The position numbers and the translations under genes were made by a program. Below are positions 34,274-43,519 of a stretch of 64,000 nt of DNA, one piece after another (positions within the stretch are counted from its first letter, which is position 1; every line of letters starts with the position of its first letter). The stretch is from positions 1 through 64,000 of the forward strand of contig NZ_PYAL01000006.1 in NCBI RefSeq assembly GCF_004121055.1. Reading direction: 5' to 3'. Under the pieces are notes generated by a model, which had not been told where the DNA came from, searched no databases, and was given only the letters and a program-made list of their open reading frames with translations. Source of the stretch: Achromobacter aloeverae (GTDB lineage: Bacteria > Pseudomonadota > Gammaproteobacteria > Burkholderiales > Burkholderiaceae_B).

Positions 34274-36139
34274 CTAGAAGGCCCAGCAGGAGCACCCCAG
34301 CGCACCCCAGAACGTGCTTTCCTCGGACGTCGGCGCCTGCGCGGACCAGGCCCGCGCATGTCCATGGCCGTGCACGCCGCAGGCGCTGGCGCACGCGCAG
34401 ACCGGCATCATCCGCGCGCTGCCGAGATTGGCGCGGGCCTGGTAGCCGCCCACGTGGCGCACCGGCGACCAGTCGGGCATCGGAGGCGCCAGTTCCGGCG
34501 CGAGGTCGCTGTAGTCGCCCTCGCCATGGACCACCTCGCCGCCCAGCAGGGTCAGCACCGACGTGATGTCCTGGATCTCGTCGCCGGGAACGTGGAAATA
34601 GTCGGCCGAAAGCACCGCCAGGTCCGCAAGCTGCCCCGGCTTGATCTGGCCTTTCTTGCCGGTTTCCGAAGAGAACCAGGCATTGGCTTCGGTCCACAGG
34701 CGCAGCGCGGTCTCGCGGTCCATCACATTGGCTTCGGGATACAGCCGCAGGCCGCCTACCGTCTTGCCGGTCGTCAGCCAGTAGAGCGACACCCACGGGT
34801 TGTAGGATGCCACCCGCGTGGCGTCGGTGCCCGCGCCAACCTTGACGCCCCGCTCCAGCATGCGCCGGATCGGCGGGGTGGCTTCGGCGGCGCGCGCGCC
34901 GTAGCGTTCGACGAAGTATTCGCCCTGGTAGGCCATGCGATGCTGCACGGCGATGCCGCCGCCCAGCGCCGCGATGCGGTCGATGTTGCGGTCCGTGATG
35001 GTCTCGGCGTGGTCGAAGAACCAGTTCAGTCCTTCGAACGGGATGTCGCGCGCGACCTTCTCATAGACGTCCAGGGCGCGCGAAATGGTCTCGTCATAGG
35101 TCGCGTGCAGGCGCCAGGGCCAGCGTTTTTCGGCCAGCAGGCGGATCACCGGCTCCAGGTCGCTTTCCATCGACGGCGGCATGTCGGGGCGCTCGACGCG
35201 GAAGTCCTCGAAGTCGGCCGCGGTATAGACCAACATTTCGCCCGCGCCGTTGTGACGGTACAGGTCATCGCCCTGGCCGGGTTGCACCTTGTCGGACCAG
35301 TTCTTGAAGTCGGCCAGTTCTTCCTTGGGCTTTTGCGTGAACAGGTTGTAGGCCAGGCGCACCGTCAGGTGGCCTTCCTTGTGCAGCGCTTCGATGATGC
35401 CGTAGTCGTCGGGATAGTTCTGGTAGCCGCCCCCGGCGTCGATCACGCCAGTCACGCCCAGGCGGTTGACCTCCCGCATGAAATGCCGCGTCGAGTTCTT
35501 CTGGTACTCGGGCGGCAGCTTGGGACCCTTGGCCAGGGTGGCATAGAGAATGGTGGCATTGGGCTTGGCCAACAGCAGGCCGGTGGGATTGCCCTGCGCG
35601 TCGCGCACGATCTCGCCGCCTGGCGGGTTGGGCGTGTCCTTGGTATAGCCGACCACGCGCAGCGCGGCCGCGTTCAGGATCGCGCGATCGTACAGGTGCA
35701 GGATGAACACCGGCGTGTCGGGCGCCACGGCGTTTATCTCGTCGATCGTGGGCACGCGCTTTTCGGCGAACTGGTGCTCCGTGAAGCCGCCCACCACGCG
35801 CACCCACTGCGGCGCGGGCGTGCGGTCGACCTGGTCCTTCAGCATGCGCATCGCATCGGCCAACGACCGCACGCCGTCCCAGCGCAACTCCATGTTGTAG
35901 TTGAGCCCGCCGCGGATGATGTGCATGTGGCTGTCGATCAGGCCGGGGATGGCGCGGCGGCCCTGCAGGTCGATGACGCGGGTGGCGGCGCCGGCCAGCC
36001 GCATGATGTCGTCACGTGCGCCGACCGCGGCGTAGCGGCCGTCGCGGATGGCCACTGCGTCGGCTTGCGGGCAGGCGCGGTCCAGCGTGGTGAACTTGCC
36101 GTTGACGAGGATGAGCTGGGGCGTGAGGGGGGCGTTCAT
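34274..36139 (-). CDS. YtcJ-like metal-dependent amidohydrolase
   Basis: A 621-residue hydrolase of the Amidohydro_3/YtcJ family. The metal-binding HxH is in PGLIDSHMHIIRGGLN, further ligands are likely in WRLHATYDETIS and WFFDHAETITD, and the last Asp in VGAGTDATRVASYNPW. ATG 36139 begins MNAPLTPQLILVNGKF. The last 40 residues form an unusual Cys/His-rich tail (VCACASACGVHGHGH and later CSCW), which could bind an extra metal ion. It is third in the operon after two other hydrolases. YtcJ substrates are amides or carbamates, but this one is unknown. Confidence 0.84.
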   Translation of the reverse strand: MNAPLTPQLILVNGKFTTLDRACPQADAVAIRDGRYAAVGARDDIMRLAGAATRVIDLQGRRAIPGLIDSHMHIIRGGLNYNMELRWDGVRSLADAMRMLKDQVDRTPAPQWVRVVGGFTEHQFAEKRVPTIDEINAVAPDTPVFILHLYDRAILNAAALRVVGYTKDTPNPPGGEIVRDAQGNPTGLLLAKPNATILYATLAKGPKLPPEYQKNSTRHFMREVNRLGVTGVIDAGGGYQNYPDDYGIIEALHKEGHLTVRLAYNLFTQKPKEELADFKNWSDKVQPGQGDDLYRHNGAGEMLVYTAADFEDFRVERPDMPPSMESDLEPVIRLLAEKRWPWRLHATYDETISRALDVYEKVARDIPFEGLNWFFDHAETITDRNIDRIAALGGGIAVQHRMAYQGEYFVERYGARAAEATPPIRRMLERGVKVGAGTDATRVASYNPWVSLYWLTTGKTVGGLRLYPEANVMDRETALRLWTEANAWFSSETGKKGQIKPGQLADLAVLSADYFHVPGDEIQDITSVLTLLGGEVVHGEGDYSDLAPELAPPMPDWSPVRHVGGYQARANLGSARMMPVCACASACGVHGHGHARAWSAQAPTSEESTFWGALGCSCWAF

Positions 36140-36236
36140 GGCATGTGTCTCGAAAAGGACGGCCGCTCGGGGGCGCGGCGGGGCCCGGACGGGCATGCGC
36201 CCGACGGACCCATGCCTCGTCCCGGCGGCATAAGAC

Positions 36237-37115
36237 CTAGCGTTTCAGGAACGCGAGCAGTTCCGCGTTGATCCTGTCGGCGTGGGTGACGCACATGCCG
36301 TGCGAGCCGCCCTCGACGACCGTCAGCGTGGCTTGCTTGACGATCCTGGCCGACAGGCGGCCGGCGTTGTCGATGGGCACGATCTGGTCGTCGTCGCCGT
36401 GCAGCACCAGCGTGGGCACGTCGATTTTTTCCAGGTCCGGCGTGTAGTCGACCTCGGAGAACTCGTGGATGCACAGGTACTGGCCCAGGATGCCGCCAGC
36501 CATGCCTTGTGCCCAGAAGGCGTCGATGGTGGCCTTTTCCGGCGCGGCGCCCGGTCGGTTGAAACCGAAGAAGGGGATGGCCAGTTCCTGGTAGAACCTG
36601 GACCGGTTGTCGGCCACGCCCTTGCGGATGCCGTCGAATACGTCCTTGGGCAGGCCGCCCGGGTTCTTGTCGCTCTTCACCATGATGGGCGGAACCGCGC
36701 CGATCAGCACCGCGGCGGCGATCCGGCTGGTGCCATGGCGGCCGATGTAGCGCGCCACTTCGCCGCCGCCGGTGGAGTGGCCGACGAGGGTGGCGTCCTT
36801 CAGGTCCAGGGCCTCGATGACCGCGGCCAGGTCGTCGGCATAGGTGTCCATGTCGTTGCCCTGGGACGGCTGGTCGGAACGGCCATGGCCGCGCCGGTCA
36901 TGGGCGATGACGCGGAAGCCGTTCTGCGCCAGGAACAGCATCTGGTTGTCCCAGGCGTCCGCGTTCAGCGGCCAGCCGTGAGAGAACACGACCGGGCGGC
37001 CCTGGCCCCAGTCCTTGTAGAAGATTCGGGTGCCGTCCCGGGTGGCGACGAATGCGTTGTCATGCCTGCCGCCCTGGGCGGCGCTCGATGCGGAGGAGGT
37101 GGATGCCGTGGTCAT
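36237..37115 (-). CDS. Alpha/beta hydrolase, non-haem chloroperoxidase/arylesterase type
   Basis: A 292-residue hydrolase. The Ser nucleophile is in [16 protein letters not shown], oxyanion loop [24 protein letters not shown] strand, acid in [12 protein letters not shown] and His in [14 protein letters not shown], all as in cofactor-free chloroperoxidases and arylesterases. The first 16 residues are Ser/Ala-rich and probably disordered; there is no clear signal peptide. It is second in the operon, 85 bp after the isochorismatase-like gene. Ester or perhydrolase activity is likely; the natural substrate is unknown. Confidence 0.85.
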   Translation of the reverse strand: MTTASTSSASSAAQGGRHDNAFVATRDGTRIFYKDWGQGRPVVFSHGWPLNADAWDNQMLFLAQNGFRVIAHDRRGHGRSDQPSQGNDMDTYADDLAAVIEALDLKDATLVGHSTGGGEVARYIGRHGTSRIAAAVLIGAVPPIMVKSDKNPGGLPKDVFDGIRKGVADNRSRFYQELAIPFFGFNRPGAAPEKATIDAFWAQGMAGGILGQYLCIHEFSEVDYTPDLEKIDVPTLVLHGDDDQIVPIDNAGRLSARIVKQATLTVVEGGSHGMCVTHADRINAELLAFLKR

Positions 37116-37200
37116 GATGGAGCCTCGATAGGATGTAGTCGGAACGCGGTGCGGGATAGGCGCGGCGCCTGCGACAGGACGGTCCGCGCCATCACCGCGA

Positions 37201-37899
37201 TCAGCGGGCGGCCGTCGCCGCGGGCACGGGCGCCAGCGCTTCGTGCGGGGTGGCGGTGCGCTGCCCGGCCTTGTGCACCATCGTGTAGGCGTAGTCGACG
37301 CCCATGCCGTAGGCGCCGGAATGCTCCTTCACCAGGCCCATCACGGCGTCGTAGGTTTCGCGGCGAGCCCAGTCGCGCTGCCATTCCAGCACGACCTGCT
37401 GCCAGGTCACGGGCACCGCACCGGCCTGCACCATGCGCTGCATGGCGTAGTCGTGCGCGTCCTTGGATGTGCCGCCCGAGGCATCGGCCACCATGTAGAT
37501 TTCATAGTCGCCTTCCAGCATGGCGCATAGCGCGAAGGTCGTGTTGCACACTTCCGTCCACAGGCCGGAGACGACGACCTTCCTGCGTTTGTTGGCGGCC
37601 AGGGCGTCGCGCACCTTCTGGTCGTCCCAGGAGTTCATCGAGGTGCGTTCCAGCACCTTCTGCTCGGGGAAGACGTCCAGCAGCTCGGGATAGGTGTAGC
37701 CGGAGAACGAGGTGGTCTCGACGGTGGTGATGGTGGTCGGGATATTGAACACGCGGGCCGCCTTGGCCAGGCCCACCACATTGTTCTTCAGCGCCTGGCG
37801 GTCGATGGACTGCACGCCGAAGGCCATCTGCGGTTGCTGGTCGATGAAGATGATCTGGCTGTTCTGCGGAGTCAGCACTTCGAGCTTGGGATTGGACAT
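37201..37899 (-). CDS. Isochorismatase-family hydrolase (YcaC-like)
   Basis: A 232-residue cysteine hydrolase. The catalytic Asp is in [15 protein letters not shown], Lys in [17 protein letters not shown] and the nucleophilic Cys in [16 protein letters not shown]. YcaC-like proteins act on unknown amides. ATG 37899 starts [15 protein letters not shown]. It is the first gene of the minus-strand operon and so nearest to the control region at 37900-38416. The FixJ-like regulator encoded divergently is the obvious candidate controller. Confidence 0.85.
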   Translation of the reverse strand: MSNPKLEVLTPQNSQIIFIDQQPQMAFGVQSIDRQALKNNVVGLAKAARVFNIPTTITTVETTSFSGYTYPELLDVFPEQKVLERTSMNSWDDQKVRDALAANKRRKVVVSGLWTEVCNTTFALCAMLEGDYEIYMVADASGGTSKDAHDYAMQRMVQAGAVPVTWQQVVLEWQRDWARRETYDAVMGLVKEHSGAYGMGVDYAYTMVHKAGQRTATPHEALAPVPAATAAR

Positions 37900-38416
37900 G
37901 GCGGGATTCCTGGAGGGGGTGGACGGAGTCGTGCGCGCGGGCATGCCGGGTATGCGCCCGCTGCGCGTTCGCGGCGGGTGCGCCGCATGGTCGAAGCGTC
38001 GGCGCGGTAGGCGACGCGACCGCCGATAGACTAGATGGTCCGGGCCTCGCCGACCATTATTCGATGGTATTACCCGGATGGGCCCTGGCCGGCGCGAAAA
38101 CGCCCGCGCTGCCATCGGGATGTCATCCTGGCGTGATCGGGAATGGCGGGAAGGGGCCTGCGGCCGTGTGCCTGGCCGCGTGCCCTCCCCAGCTCGGGCG
38201 TGTTACTCACGGTGACAAGAAAGCCGGTCAGCCCCCCCATCCCCTCACACGAAGGTATGGCTTGCGGTCGCTACAGGCCGGCGCCGCGCCTATATAATTC
38301 GCGCCTGATCAGGCCGCCCGGGTCGGTCAATTCGGCCGGCGGAGGCCGCCATTGGCAAACCGGGCGGTACTCCCGCCGACCGCATGGCCCCCGATACGAG
38401 TGGAGAGCTCACCGTG
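37900..38416. promoter_or_regulatory. Divergent control region between the hydrolase operon and the FixJ-like gene
   Basis: These 517 bp contain no gene. ACCAT-TATTCG-ATGGT (38053-38068) is a perfect dyad with a further ATGGT at 38034-38038; it is about 154-169 bp upstream of the isochorismatase start and could bind the FixJ-like regulator. A consensus TATAAT lies at 38293-38298, pointing toward the regulator gene, but no good -35 sits 17 bp before it. The stretch 38100-38230 is GC-rich and featureless. Confidence 0.4.
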
Positions 38417-39073
38417 ATGTCCGCGACCCTCGAACCCCTGGCGGTGGTTTCCATCGACGATGCCGTCGTGCTGGTCGTCGACGACGATGCCGGGCTGCGC
38501 CAGGCATTGGGCAGCCTTTTCCGCTCGGTCGACATCAAGGTGCGTTCCTATGCATCGGCCGCCGAATTACTGGACGACGAATTGCCGGACGTGCCGTGCT
38601 GCCTGCTGCTCGATGTGCGCCTGCGCGGCGCCAGCGGGCTGGACCTGCAGGCGCGGCTCGCCAAGCTGGGCGTGGAAATTCCCATCGTCTTCATGACCGG
38701 TCACGGCGACATCGCCATGACCGTCACCGCCATGAAGGCGGGCGCCGTCGACTTCATCACCAAGCCCTTCCGCGACCAGGACCTGCTGGATGCGGTTGCC
38801 ACGGCGCTGGACAAGGACCGCCAGCGCCGCCTGGGTTCGCAGCGCCTGAGCGCCTTGCGCGCGCGCCACCAGACGCTGAGCCCGCGCGAAGCCGAAGTCA
38901 TGGGCCTGGCGGTGCGCGGCCTGCTGAACAAGCAGATTGCGGGCGAGATCGGCATCAGCGAGGTCACCGTGAAGATCCATCGTGGCCAGGCCATGCGCAA
39001 GATGAAGGCGCGCACCTTCGCCGACCTGGTGCTGATGGCGCAGCAACTGGGCGTGCGCGTCGCCGTCGATTGA
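38417..39073 (+). CDS. FixJ-family response regulator
   Basis: A 218-residue regulator: receiver (VLVVDDDAGLRQALGSLFRS, CCLLLDVRLRGASGLDL, FMTGHGD, DFITKPFRDQDLLDAV) followed by a LuxR helix-turn-helix (LSPREAEVMGLAVRGLLNKQ, ISEVTVKIHRGQAMRKM). GGAGAG precedes ATG 38417; the in-frame ATG at 38384 lacks a ribosome-binding site. Its stop faces the large histidine kinase (stops 50 bp apart), the likely partner. It is divergent from the hydrolase operon, which it probably regulates. It is closely similar to the regulator at 5982. Confidence 0.87.
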   Translation: MSATLEPLAVVSIDDAVVLVVDDDAGLRQALGSLFRSVDIKVRSYASAAELLDDELPDVPCCLLLDVRLRGASGLDLQARLAKLGVEIPIVFMTGHGDIAMTVTAMKAGAVDFITKPFRDQDLLDAVATALDKDRQRRLGSQRLSALRARHQTLSPREAEVMGLAVRGLLNKQIAGEIGISEVTVKIHRGQAMRKMKARTFADLVLMAQQLGVRVAVD

Positions 39074-39122
39074 GCGCGCCCCGCTACCGGCCGATTGTCG
39101 GCGCCGGAGAGCGCCGGTGCAA

Positions 39123-42062
39123 TCACGCGGCGTCCATCGGCACGCCGGCCGGCAGCGCGAACCGGAATGCCGTGCCGCCGTTCGCGCGCGGCCGTGCTTC
39201 CAGGGTGCCGCCATGCGCCTCGATGATGGAGCGGCAGATGGCCAGCCCCATGCCCATGCCCTGGGGCTTGGTCGTGTAGAAGGCGTCGAAGATGCGCGGC
39301 AGGGTTACGGCCGCGATGCCGGCGCCGCGGTCCTTGACAACGACTTCTATGCGGCCGTCGCGCAGGGTCGACGATACCTCCAGTTCGCGTTCCGCCGCCG
39401 GCGTATCGACCATCGCGTCCAAGGCATTGATGATCAGGTTCAGCATGACTTGCTGCAGCTGCACGCGGTCGGCGTCCACGCGCGCGGCGCCCGCTTGCAG
39501 GCGGGTACGCAGTCGCACGCCTCGCGCATCGATATCCATGCGCACCATCTCCAGCACCTCGTACACCATGGCGTCCGGATCCAGCGGCTCCACCACGGCG
39601 GGCGCCTGCTTGGCGAGGGCCCGCAGCGCGCGGATGATGTCGGCGGCGCGCACGGCGTTCTGCCGGGCGTGCTCCATGGCGTCCAGGGCTTCGCCGGTGT
39701 CGGGCGTGGCCCGCTTGAGCCAGCGCGCCCCTGCGTCCACCGAGGACATGATGGCGGTCAACGGTTGGTTGACCTCATGCGCGATGGAGGCGGCCAGGCT
39801 GCCCATGACCGTCAGGTGGGACGTGCGCGCCAGGTCCGCGCGGGCGTTGCGCAAGTCCAGTTCGGCGCGCGCGCGGCGGTTGTTCTCGTCGATCAGGCGT
39901 TCGTAGAGCTGCGCCGTCTGCAGCGTGATGGCCAGTTGCGGCGCCAGTACCTCCAGCGCGGCCGTGCGCGCTTCGTCGAACACGCCGGGCGCGGCGTTGT
40001 TTTCCAGATAGAAGATGCCGATGAGCTCGCCGCCGCGCAGCAAGGGCAGGCACAGCACGGAACGCAACAGGCGCGGCGGATCCGCGAGGTCCAGCAGCGA
40101 TGGAGCCTGCTGGGTGGCGTCGGCCAGCACCAAGGTCTGCCGGGTGCGCAGCACGCTTTGCAGCACTGTCATGGGCAGTGCGTGATCGGTCGGCGCGCTG
40201 CTGCCCAGGTGCACCGAAACCTTGTCGTGCAACATCCGCGCCGAAGCTTCTATGGTCGGGCCGCCCGCGCCCATCAACAGGAGCAGCCCGTACTGCGCGG
40301 CGGCGTGCGTCACGATATTGGTCATCAGCGATTCGAGCAGCCGTTCCATCACGACTTCGCCGGACAGGGCCTGCGCCGCCTTCAGGCCCGAGGCCCAGGC
40401 CGCTTCGCCCATCTTCTCGGCAGCGCCGCGGCGGGCGCCGCCATACGCCAGCGTATCGCGATAGGCGCGCTCCATCTGCGCTGCCTTGGAGTCCCCGCTC
40501 AAGGCGCGGTAGCCGGCCTCCGCGGCGCGCAGGTGCTCGACGGCCGCCGTGCGCAGCCCATGTTCGTCGCAGAGCCGCGCCGCCAATTCGTGCGCGAGCG
40601 CCCGTTCCTGCGGAAAATTGGCCAGGCGCGTCGCCTCGACTGCCTGTTCGTAGTGGCCCAGCGCGGCCAGCGCGTCGTCCCGCAGCCGGGCGAGCTCGGC
40701 ATCGATCAACAGGAGCTTGCCGCGGAAAGTCAGCGGGTTCAGGGCCGCCCAGCGCTCGAAGCCGGCGCGCAAGCCGGTGACGGCGGCCAGACGGCCCTCG
40801 GGGTCACCGTCGCCCGAGGGAGCGCGCGCCAGGGCCAGCGCAAGAAAGAGCCTGCACTCGGCCACATTGATGTGCGCGGGCGCCGACCATTCGAGATCGT
40901 GCGCGATGAGCAGGCTGGCCTTGGCGGATTCCCACGCGCCAAGGTAAGCGTGCGCCATGCCGTCGTAGAAGGCGATCCAGAAGCGCGTGGGCTGCGACCG
41001 GCTCTGCGCAATCCGGTCCGCCAGCGGCATGCCGGCGGCTTCGTCGGGCGCCGTTCCCTTCATTCCGCGCACGAAGCGCTGCTGCGCCAGCAGGATGAGT
41101 TCGATATCGCGGTATCGCGCGCGGCGGGTCAGCGCCAGGCCGCGTTCGATTTCCTCCTCCACCAGGCGCAGGGTCTCCCCCATGGCCAACAGGTCGCAGA
41201 CGATATGGTGGGCGGCGTGGCAGGCCATGCCCAGTTCGCCGGGCGCGGGGCCTTGGCGCACGGCTTGGCGGGCATGTTCCAGGGCGAACCATAGCGGCCG
41301 CGTCCAGGGGCTGACCTGGTCCACCGCCACCAGCGTCGCCAGTTGTTCGGCCTCGTAACCATGGCGGGCAATCAGGTCCTTGGCGGCCATGCCGTAGGAC
41401 AGGCCGTCCTCGTATTCCTCGTAGAGACTGGCGATGAACACGCCGAACCAGGCCAGGCCATAGGGCGATTGCGGCGTGACGCCGTGGTCCAGCGTCAGTT
41501 CCGCCATCTTGGCCACGTGCAGGAAGCCGAGACCGTCCTTGACGGACAGCGAAGAAATCAGCGTGGAAAGCAGGCCCATGGCCGACTGCACGCGAGGGTC
41601 GTCGGTGGCGGGCAGGTTCGCCAGGCTGGCGAGGTCGTGCGCGCCGCGCCGGGCGCGCGCGCGGGCGACCGCGTCGTGGGCCTGCCGCAGCGTGTCCGGG
41701 TCGGGATGCCTGCCCAGATGCACGTCCAGCATGTCCAGGCCGGCGAGGGCGGTGGCGATGGCGCCTTCGTAGTCCGATTGCGCCGTTTGCAGCTCCGCCT
41801 TCAGGCGCAGGACGGCGGCGCGGTCAAGTACCGGCAGCGCGCGCGCCAGCAGGGCGTCGATTTCCAGTTCCGCGCGCGGTATGTCCGCTTGCGCCATCAG
41901 GCGTGTGCAGCGCGGCAGGCTGGCTTCGCAGGCCGGTTGCCCATGCCGCCGCAATTGATCTTCGCGGCCGTACGACGCTTGCATGGGTGCATCGGCGGGT
42001 GCGCCGGGGGAGGCGGCGGGGGCAAAGGTGCTTCCGCGCATTGGAAGGGCATTACGTGTCAT
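39123..42062 (-). CDS. GAF-domain sensor histidine kinase, apparently N-terminally truncated
   Basis: A 979-residue kinase. Residues 60-560 form a TPR-like helical region (LRLKAELQTAQSDYEGAIAT, DDPRVQSAMGLLSTLISSLS), then a GAF domain (about 575-725). Phospho-acceptor His762 is in IAHEVNQPLTAIMSS, and the ATPase follows (NLIINALDAM, VKDRGAGIA, GMGMGLAICRS). In the known family these regions follow a Ser/Thr kinase and an AAA ATPase; both are absent here. The ATG at 42062 has no Shine-Dalgarno and overlaps a Nudix remnant, which supports truncation; ATG 41984 is another possible start. It probably phosphorylates the FixJ-like protein at 38417. Confidence 0.8.
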   Translation of the reverse strand: MTRNALPMRGSTFAPAASPGAPADAPMQASYGREDQLRRHGQPACEASLPRCTRLMAQADIPRAELEIDALLARALPVLDRAAVLRLKAELQTAQSDYEGAIATALAGLDMLDVHLGRHPDPDTLRQAHDAVARARARRGAHDLASLANLPATDDPRVQSAMGLLSTLISSLSVKDGLGFLHVAKMAELTLDHGVTPQSPYGLAWFGVFIASLYEEYEDGLSYGMAAKDLIARHGYEAEQLATLVAVDQVSPWTRPLWFALEHARQAVRQGPAPGELGMACHAAHHIVCDLLAMGETLRLVEEEIERGLALTRRARYRDIELILLAQQRFVRGMKGTAPDEAAGMPLADRIAQSRSQPTRFWIAFYDGMAHAYLGAWESAKASLLIAHDLEWSAPAHINVAECRLFLALALARAPSGDGDPEGRLAAVTGLRAGFERWAALNPLTFRGKLLLIDAELARLRDDALAALGHYEQAVEATRLANFPQERALAHELAARLCDEHGLRTAAVEHLRAAEAGYRALSGDSKAAQMERAYRDTLAYGGARRGAAEKMGEAAWASGLKAAQALSGEVVMERLLESLMTNIVTHAAAQYGLLLLMGAGGPTIEASARMLHDKVSVHLGSSAPTDHALPMTVLQSVLRTRQTLVLADATQQAPSLLDLADPPRLLRSVLCLPLLRGGELIGIFYLENNAAPGVFDEARTAALEVLAPQLAITLQTAQLYERLIDENNRRARAELDLRNARADLARTSHLTVMGSLAASIAHEVNQPLTAIMSSVDAGARWLKRATPDTGEALDAMEHARQNAVRAADIIRALRALAKQAPAVVEPLDPDAMVYEVLEMVRMDIDARGVRLRTRLQAGAARVDADRVQLQQVMLNLIINALDAMVDTPAAERELEVSSTLRDGRIEVVVKDRGAGIAAVTLPRIFDAFYTTKPQGMGMGLAICRSIIEAHGGTLEARPRANGGTAFRFALPAGVPMDAA

Positions 42063-42274
42063 GGAAGGGCAATGAAAAGGCCCGCAGGGTGTATTCCCAA
42101 TAGTATTCGGGAATGGATCGCGGCCTGTCCTGCTGTATGTCCACCCATTGAAACTCCGAGTGTTCCTCGCTCCGGACGTCCTCCAGGAAGCTCGAGTTCA
42201 CCTCGCGGGTTTCTTGCGAACAGGACTTTTCCCTGAGCATCGCTCAGGATGGCCTTGACACTTATCGGCTCCAT
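42052..42274 (-). pseudogene. Nudix hydrolase remnant with an internal out-of-frame deletion
   Basis: The first frame (ATG 42274, GGTGGAG upstream) reads MEPISVKAILSD, VLFARNPRGELELPGGRPER, which is the N-terminal half of a Nudix protein up to the start of the Nudix box. Around 42161-42180 the match jumps to another frame reading EEHSEFQWVDI and YYWEYTLRAF, the C-terminal Nudix segment with its EF.WV motif. The REXXEE catalytic helix and the middle of the protein are missing. The gene is dead. Its end overlaps the start of the truncated histidine kinase. Confidence 0.7.
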
Positions 42275-42340
42275 GTTCTCCACCCGCCGCTGAAAAACGT
42301 TCAGTTGAGTTCCGACACGAGGGTATCGGTTCCGGCGTCC

Positions 42341-43366
42341 CTAGGGGGCTGCCTGCCGCGTCCGTCTCGCGCCGGCCGTGGGCGTCGCGGAAGCCCGGTT
42401 GTGGCGGCGGCGATACCAGTGCGGTTGCTCCGCCGCGAGGGGCGAGGCCAGGTCGGGAGTGCGTTCGTTCTCCAGCTTCTGGAACAGCTCGGTCAGGAAG
42501 TCGATGAACAGGCGTACGCGGGGCAGGCGCCGCTGGCTGTGGCGATACAGCAGATTGATGGGGGGCGCCTGGCGAGTGTGCCAGTCCATCAGGACCGGCT
42601 CCAGCAAGCCCTGCCGCAGGGGCTTCCGGATCGACAGGTCGGTGAAGCGCGCGACGCCCTGACCGGCGATCACGGCGTCCAGGATCACGTCGCGGTGGCT
42701 GCTGACCAGCCAGCCGTTGACCGCCACCGCCTCGGTCTGCCCGTCGCGCTCATGCTCCCAGTAATCGATGATCGTTCCTTCGTGATCCCGGAAAAGCAGG
42801 CAGGGATGATGTTGCAGGTCGCGCGGCGTTGCGGGAATGCCGTGCCGTTTCCAGTACTCGGGCGCCGCGCAGACCAGCAGGCGCGTGTCGGCCAGGTGGC
42901 GATGCACCATGCCCGCCTGCTTGGGCCACCCGTACAGGACCAGCACCTCCGCCGTGCTGGCTTCCGGCGCAGTGACCCGGTCGACGTTGCGCACATCGAC
43001 CTGGATGTCCGGGTAGCGGGCATGGAAATCGGGCAGGGCGGGCAGGATGGAATGCTGCGACAGGATGGGCGAGGTGCCTAATACCAGCGTGCCGCGCGGC
43101 CGCTGCACCCCGCCGCGCACGGCCTCGTCGGCGGACGCCAACTGCTCCAGCAGGGGCTGGCAGGCATCGAGGTAATTGACGCCGTCGGCGGTGAGCGTCA
43201 ACCCGTGCACGGTGCGGTCGAACAACGCGACCCCCAGGCTTTTTTCCAATGCGCCGATCAGCCGCGCCACCGCCGGCACGCTGACGTCCAGCTCCCGGGC
43301 GGCGGCGGTGAAACTGCGCTCATGGGCCGAGGTGATGAAGTACTGCAGGGCGCGCAGTTTGTCCAC
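42341..43366 (-). CDS. LysR-family transcriptional regulator
   Basis: A 341-residue LysR protein of the DhcR/AaeR-like branch. The helix-turn-helix is RSFTAAARELDVSVPAVARL with GVALFDRTVHGLTLT; the effector domain starts TLVLGTSPILSQHSILP. The C-terminal 40 residues are a long Arg/Ala-rich extension beyond the normal fold. It is divergent from hyuA, with a perfect dyad in the shared spacer, so it almost certainly controls the hyuAB-Bug operon and itself. Confidence 0.84.
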   Translation of the reverse strand: MDKLRALQYFITSAHERSFTAAARELDVSVPAVARLIGALEKSLGVALFDRTVHGLTLTADGVNYLDACQPLLEQLASADEAVRGGVQRPRGTLVLGTSPILSQHSILPALPDFHARYPDIQVDVRNVDRVTAPEASTAEVLVLYGWPKQAGMVHRHLADTRLLVCAAPEYWKRHGIPATPRDLQHHPCLLFRDHEGTIIDYWEHERDGQTEAVAVNGWLVSSHRDVILDAVIAGQGVARFTDLSIRKPLRQGLLEPVLMDWHTRQAPPINLLYRHSQRRLPRVRLFIDFLTELFQKLENERTPDLASPLAAEQPHWYRRRHNRASATPTAGARRTRQAAP

Positions 43367-43418
43367 GCAGTTTCCACCTAGGGTTTACGCTGGGCCGGCG
43401 ACAAGGCAGGCGCGTAGT

Positions 43419-43437
43419 CGTTAACTAAAAGTTAACG
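43419..43437. promoter_or_regulatory. 19-bp perfect dyad, probable LysR operator
   Basis: CGTTAACT-AAA-AGTTAACG contains TTAACTAAAAGTTAA, which fits the LysR T-N11-A pattern exactly. It is 53 bp from the LysR start and 83 bp from the hyuA start. The composition (A/T-rich in a GC-rich spacer) adds weight. Confidence 0.65.
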
Positions 43438-43519
43438 CCGATTTTATCCCCCTGAGCATTCCTTGAAATCCGTACCCTCCCTAAGCTTCTTTCCACGGAA
43501 TATCCACGGAGAGAACAGC

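Noticed and set aside
39117-41294. Long plus-strand frame opposite the large kinase
   Set aside because: Antisense shadow with biased residue content; the minus-strand kinase motifs are complete.
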